From the NCBI GenBank assembly GCA_020631405.1, contig JAHDHH010000032.1:1-48962 (forward strand): a stretch of DNA of 48,962 bases. The letters run 5' to 3'. Source of the stretch: Saprospiraceae bacterium. Its GTDB lineage: Bacteria > Bacteroidota > Bacteroidia > Chitinophagales > Saprospiraceae. Made by a program: the position numbers and the translations under genes. Below the pieces are notes generated by a model. The model was not told where the DNA came from and did not search any database. It worked only from the letters and a program-made list of their open reading frames with translations. Shown here piece by piece: positions 45,922-48,962 of the stretch (positions are counted from its first letter, which is position 1; every line of letters starts with the position of its first letter).

Positions 45922-46917
45922 TTAAGTGTGACTCAGGACTATTTTGCCAACTTGCTTACCGGTACTTAGGGCTTGCATTGCATCAGTTGCTTGGTCAAGG
46001 GAATACTCAGAATCAATGATAGGACGAATCTTGTATTTGTCGTAGAATGCTAATAAGTCGGCAAATTCACGTGGTGACCCCATTGCTGTCCCAATGAATT
46101 GAATATGTCTGAGGAAGAATTTACTTATACTTATAGTAGTCTTTGGACTCCCTGTCGAACCGTAGGCAACGATGCGTCCACCATAGTTCATAAATTTGAG
46201 GTAGCCGTCTAAACTCGGGGCTGGAGAGCTATCAAGTACGATGTCAATACCCTTGGTCAGAGACCTCAATTGAAGATTCCAGTCTTCGTCTTTGTAGTTT
46301 ACTCCTGCTTTTGCACCTAGCTCAACTGCTTTATCTATTTTTTGCTGTGATGAACTGGTTACGTAGACTTGAGCACCATAGGCTAAAGCTATAGCTAGGC
46401 CTGCTTGAGATACACCGCCACCTATACCAGTGATCAATACCTTACTCTTTGCAGAAATGCCACCATGTCTGACCAAAGCCCGCCATGCAGTCAGACTAGC
46501 CACTGGTATTGCAGCAGCTTCCGCAAAAGACAAATATTCTGGCTTTACAACAAGGCAATCCTTAGGTACAGAAATATATTCTGCCATAGTCCCAGGATCA
46601 GGCATACCTAGCACTCTAAATTGTCTGGATGGTGCTTGCTCTTGGCTTCCCCAATCAAGTCCAGGATAGACGATTACCGATTTGTCTAGCCAACTTGCAT
46701 CTACACCCTTACCTACCTCTACTACTATACCCGATCCATCAGCGCCAAGAATACAAGGTAGCTTCATGCCAGGATAGAGGCCCCGTTGTATCCAGAGTTC
46801 TCTATGATTAAGAGCAGAAGCATGTACTTTGACGAGGACATCTTGCTCGCTTATCTTTGGTTGTTCAACTGTAGTAAAGGTGAGAGATTGATCTTGGTTA
46901 AGGACTAGTGCTTTCAT
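45922..46917 (-). CDS. Medium-chain dehydrogenase/reductase (alcohol dehydrogenase-like)
   Basis: 331 residues. GroES-like N-terminus (VKVHASALNHRELWIQRGLYPGMKLPCILGADGSGIVVEVG), Rossmann VLITGIGGGVSQAGLAIALAYGA and ATDAMQALSTGKQVGKIVL at the end. Residues for catalytic zinc are mostly absent, so a zinc-free reductase (quinone oxidoreductase-like) is likelier than an alcohol dehydrogenase. Alone, convergent with the cytochrome gene. Confidence 0.87.
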   Translation of the reverse strand: MKALVLNQDQSLTFTTVEQPKISEQDVLVKVHASALNHRELWIQRGLYPGMKLPCILGADGSGIVVEVGKGVDASWLDKSVIVYPGLDWGSQEQAPSRQFRVLGMPDPGTMAEYISVPKDCLVVKPEYLSFAEAAAIPVASLTAWRALVRHGGISAKSKVLITGIGGGVSQAGLAIALAYGAQVYVTSSSQQKIDKAVELGAKAGVNYKDEDWNLQLRSLTKGIDIVLDSSPAPSLDGYLKFMNYGGRIVAYGSTGSPKTTISISKFFLRHIQFIGTAMGSPREFADLLAFYDKYKIRPIIDSEYSLDQATDAMQALSTGKQVGKIVLSHT

Positions 46918-47080
46918 TCAACAAAGTTAGGATTTTAATGTATTAGAGAAAGACTGATAACGTGACCATAGTAGTGCCTACGACTAAATCATTGTATCTG
47001 AGTATGGGTTATGTCATCAGATATTTTTCGTAATTCATCATGTATTTACCTACTTTAGCATACTATCTAAACTTATACCA

Positions 47081-48742
47081 ATGCAGCTTTTAACATTTTT
47101 GGCATTTACCATACTAGTAGGTGTCATCGCTTATTTAGCCACCAGAAATACGAACGAAGAGACGTCTGATGGTTACTTTTTAGGGGGACGGAGCCTGACA
47201 GCTGGCGTCATTGCTGGGTCATTATTGTTAACTAATTTGTCAACAGAACAGATAGTTGGTCTCAATGGTCAAGCATTCAGAGAAGGGATATTAGTGATGG
47301 CTTGGGAGACACTAGCAGCAATAGCAATGGTAGTTACTGCCATATTCTTGCTGCCTAGATACCTCAAAGGAGGACTTACCACTGTACCCCAGTTTCTAGG
47401 CAAACGCTATGACAAGACCACTAAGACCATAGCTTCAAGCCTCTTTTTGTCAGGTTATGTGGTAGTATTGCTGCCTATAGTGCTGTATTCTGGTGCAGTT
47501 GCATTCAGTTCTATGTTTGATCTCCCAGAAGTATTTGGAGTGTCTAGGATGCAGTCGATATGGATTGCTGTCTGGGGCATTGGAATTATTGGGTCTATTT
47601 ATGCTGTCTTTGGAGGTTTGAAAGCTGTTGCAGTGTCTGACTCTGTCAATGCTGTCGGCTTATTGATTGGAGGAATTATGATCCCGATTTTTGGATTGCA
47701 TTATATAGGTGATGGGAGTATATCGGTAGGCTTCTCGGAGTTAATGACTAGTCACCCTGAAAAGTTCAACTCAATAGGTGATAGTGCAGCGTCTGTGCCT
47801 TTCTCGACTATATTTACAGGTATGATGTTAGTCCAAGTCTTTTATTGGGGGACTAACCAAGCAATTATCCAAAGAGCCTTGGCGGCAAAAAACTTAGAAG
47901 AGGGTCAGAAAGGGCTGTTGCTTGCCAGTTTTATTAAAATACTAGGCCCACTAATCTTGGTTATACCCGGAATGATTGCCTTTCACATATTTGGGGACAC
48001 TCTCCAAAATGCAGATGAAGCCTACCCTAGACTAGTAAGCAAAGTGTTGCCACCCTCTTTGGTTGGGTTTTTTGCAGCAGTTTTGTTTGGTGCTATATTG
48101 AGTTCGTTCAACAGTGCTTTGAATAGTTCTGTTACGCTATTTGGAGTGGACATTTATAAGGAATATTTCAATAAGGAAGCCAGTGGCAAAGATGTAGTGA
48201 AAGCTGGAAAAACATTCGGAGTAGGCTTAGCAATCTTAGCAATGTGTATTGCACCATTAATTGACAAAGCTCCAGATGGGCTGTTTGGATACTTACAAGA
48301 GGTCAATGGCTGTTATAGTATTCCTATATTGACAATTATAGTTGTGGGTTACCTAACTAAGAAAGTCCCGGCTATTGCAGCGAAGATAGCCTTGTTAACA
48401 GGGGTGGTTTTTTATTCCATTAGCCAATTCATTCTGAAGCCAAACTTTATTAATAAGGCAGTTGCCAATGCTGAGCAAGCAGGCATTTCTGGAAAAGACT
48501 TAGACTATATAGAAGCTGGTGCCTACCCCCATTTTTTGCATGTCATGGCGATACTGTTCGTGTTGAATATTATTATCATGCTGATAATCGGGCAGGTAAA
48601 CCCTAGGTCAACTGACTTCACTTTAGAGTATACTAAGCAAGTGGATATTTCTCCTTGGAAGTATGTTCAGCAAGTAGGTCTCTTAGTATGTCTGATCGTG
48701 ACAGCGATTTATATCTATTTCTCCCCAATGGTAATGGGGTGA
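47081..48742 (+). CDS. Sodium:solute symporter (SSF/SLC5 family)
   Basis: 553 residues, about 14 membrane segments. Family signatures: DGYFLGGRSLTAGVIAGSLLLTNLSTEQIVGLNGQAFREG (the SSF motif around TM1-2, including the Na2-site region), AVFGGLKAVAVSDSVNAVGL, WGTNQAIIQRALAAKNLEEGQKG, and GFFAAVLFGAILSSFNSALNSSVTLFGVDIYKEY (sodium-site Ser/Thr helix). The NLSTEQ and NQAIIQRAL features resemble vSGLT-type sugar transporters. Substrate unassigned; no catabolic genes beside it. Confidence 0.93.
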   Translation: MQLLTFLAFTILVGVIAYLATRNTNEETSDGYFLGGRSLTAGVIAGSLLLTNLSTEQIVGLNGQAFREGILVMAWETLAAIAMVVTAIFLLPRYLKGGLTTVPQFLGKRYDKTTKTIASSLFLSGYVVVLLPIVLYSGAVAFSSMFDLPEVFGVSRMQSIWIAVWGIGIIGSIYAVFGGLKAVAVSDSVNAVGLLIGGIMIPIFGLHYIGDGSISVGFSELMTSHPEKFNSIGDSAASVPFSTIFTGMMLVQVFYWGTNQAIIQRALAAKNLEEGQKGLLLASFIKILGPLILVIPGMIAFHIFGDTLQNADEAYPRLVSKVLPPSLVGFFAAVLFGAILSSFNSALNSSVTLFGVDIYKEYFNKEASGKDVVKAGKTFGVGLAILAMCIAPLIDKAPDGLFGYLQEVNGCYSIPILTIIVVGYLTKKVPAIAAKIALLTGVVFYSISQFILKPNFINKAVANAEQAGISGKDLDYIEAGAYPHFLHVMAILFVLNIIIMLIIGQVNPRSTDFTLEYTKQVDISPWKYVQQVGLLVCLIVTAIYIYFSPMVMG

Positions 48743-48853
48743 TTAAGATAGAATCAGATTTTGTTTGTCAATTCAATGTAAAACATCATAAATATCATTT
48801 TCTTTGCAATGCGAAAGACCACAAAGGTTTTAGAGCAAAAAAGTATAGATATT

Positions 48854-48928
48854 GAGACTGTAGCTCAGTTGGTTTAGAGCATTACCTTGACAGGGTAGGG
48901 GTCGGGGGTTCGAATCCCTCCAGTCTCA
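48854..48928 (+). tRNA. tRNA-Val (anticodon GAC)
   Basis: 75 bases without encoded CCA. Acceptor GAGACTG (48854-48860) pairs with CAGTCTC (48921-48927); discriminator A at 48928. D arm GCTC/GAGC with loop AGTTGGTTTA; anticodon stem TTACC/GGTAG with loop TTGACAG, anticodon GAC at 48889-48891; T arm GGGGG/CCCTC with TTCGAAT. All four stems close. Confidence 0.95.
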
Positions 48929-48933
48929 CAGAT

Positions 48934-48962
48934 AGCTTGTTACGAAAGTAACAGGCTTTTTT
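48934..48962 (+). terminator. Rho-independent terminator of the tRNA gene
   Basis: AGCTTGTTAC (48934-48943) pairs with GTAACAGGCT (48948-48957) with one G-U pair and a GAAA loop, followed directly by six T at the window edge. Confidence 0.88.

Noticed and set aside
48655-48855. 66-codon ORF after the symporter
   Set aside because: Mostly inside the symporter gene in another frame and ending at the tRNA; composition is not gene-like.

Overview
The window looks like a chromosomal segment of a free-living member of the Bacteroidota, most likely the Saprospiria/Lewinella side of the phylum (lineage is inference). The pointers are PorQ of the type IX secretion system, the DUF3467, DUF4270 and DUF4290 families, the short 'glycogen/starch synthase' next to glmS, a tiny COX24/AURKAIP1-like basic protein before RNase G, near absence of Shine-Dalgarno sequences, and repeated TAnnTTTG -7 promoter elements. 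No transposase, phage gene, CRISPR array or rRNA was seen. One tRNA-Val(GAC) with its terminator closes the window.

Layout. 1-4.6 kb: the 3' part of a PQQ-type beta-propeller gene, a decayed-looking gap, a TonB-dependent receptor after an A13 tract, a HigB/HigA-type pair whose toxin is frameshifted, and a TlpA-like thioredoxin. 4.8-11.3 kb: ruvB, DUF3467, a MORN-repeat lipoprotein coupled to porQ, pckA, and the yicC-gmk operon. 11.5-20 kb: HU/IHF protein, TPR lipoprotein, 30-residue basic protein, hairpin terminator, RNase G, a glycosyltransferase, pth, fabG, a lipoprotein, and the leftward unit 38-aa ORF-rluA-thiL. 20-24.2 kb: an unknown gene overlapping rnr, then an AT-rich island of two unknown overlapping ORFs and a 441-bp gap with many small inverted repeats. 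24.2-30.6 kb: DUF819 membrane protein, GT5-like protein, DUF4270, glmS and DUF4290.

30.7-46.9 kb is dominated by acyl-CoA metabolism. An ACAD11-like acyl-CoA dehydrogenase and an SDR lie opposite a run of aminoglycoside-phosphotransferase-like kinase, SDR, CurA/PTGR-type reductase, DUF4442 hotdog protein and quinone oxidoreductase. A second block has FadH (2,4-dienoyl-CoA reductase), a crotonase, a long-chain acyl-CoA ligase, a cytochrome c lipoprotein and a zinc-type dehydrogenase. Kinase plus dehydrogenase are the two halves of vertebrate ACAD10/11 and of the Pseudomonas Lva pathway, so catabolism of 4-hydroxy (and unsaturated) fatty acids is the best pathway guess. A DUF433/DUF5615 toxin-antitoxin-like pair is wedged into the divergent promoter region of this locus. 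A DUF2490-CotH kinase pair and an alpha/beta hydrolase separate the two blocks, and an SLC5-type sodium symporter precedes the tRNA.
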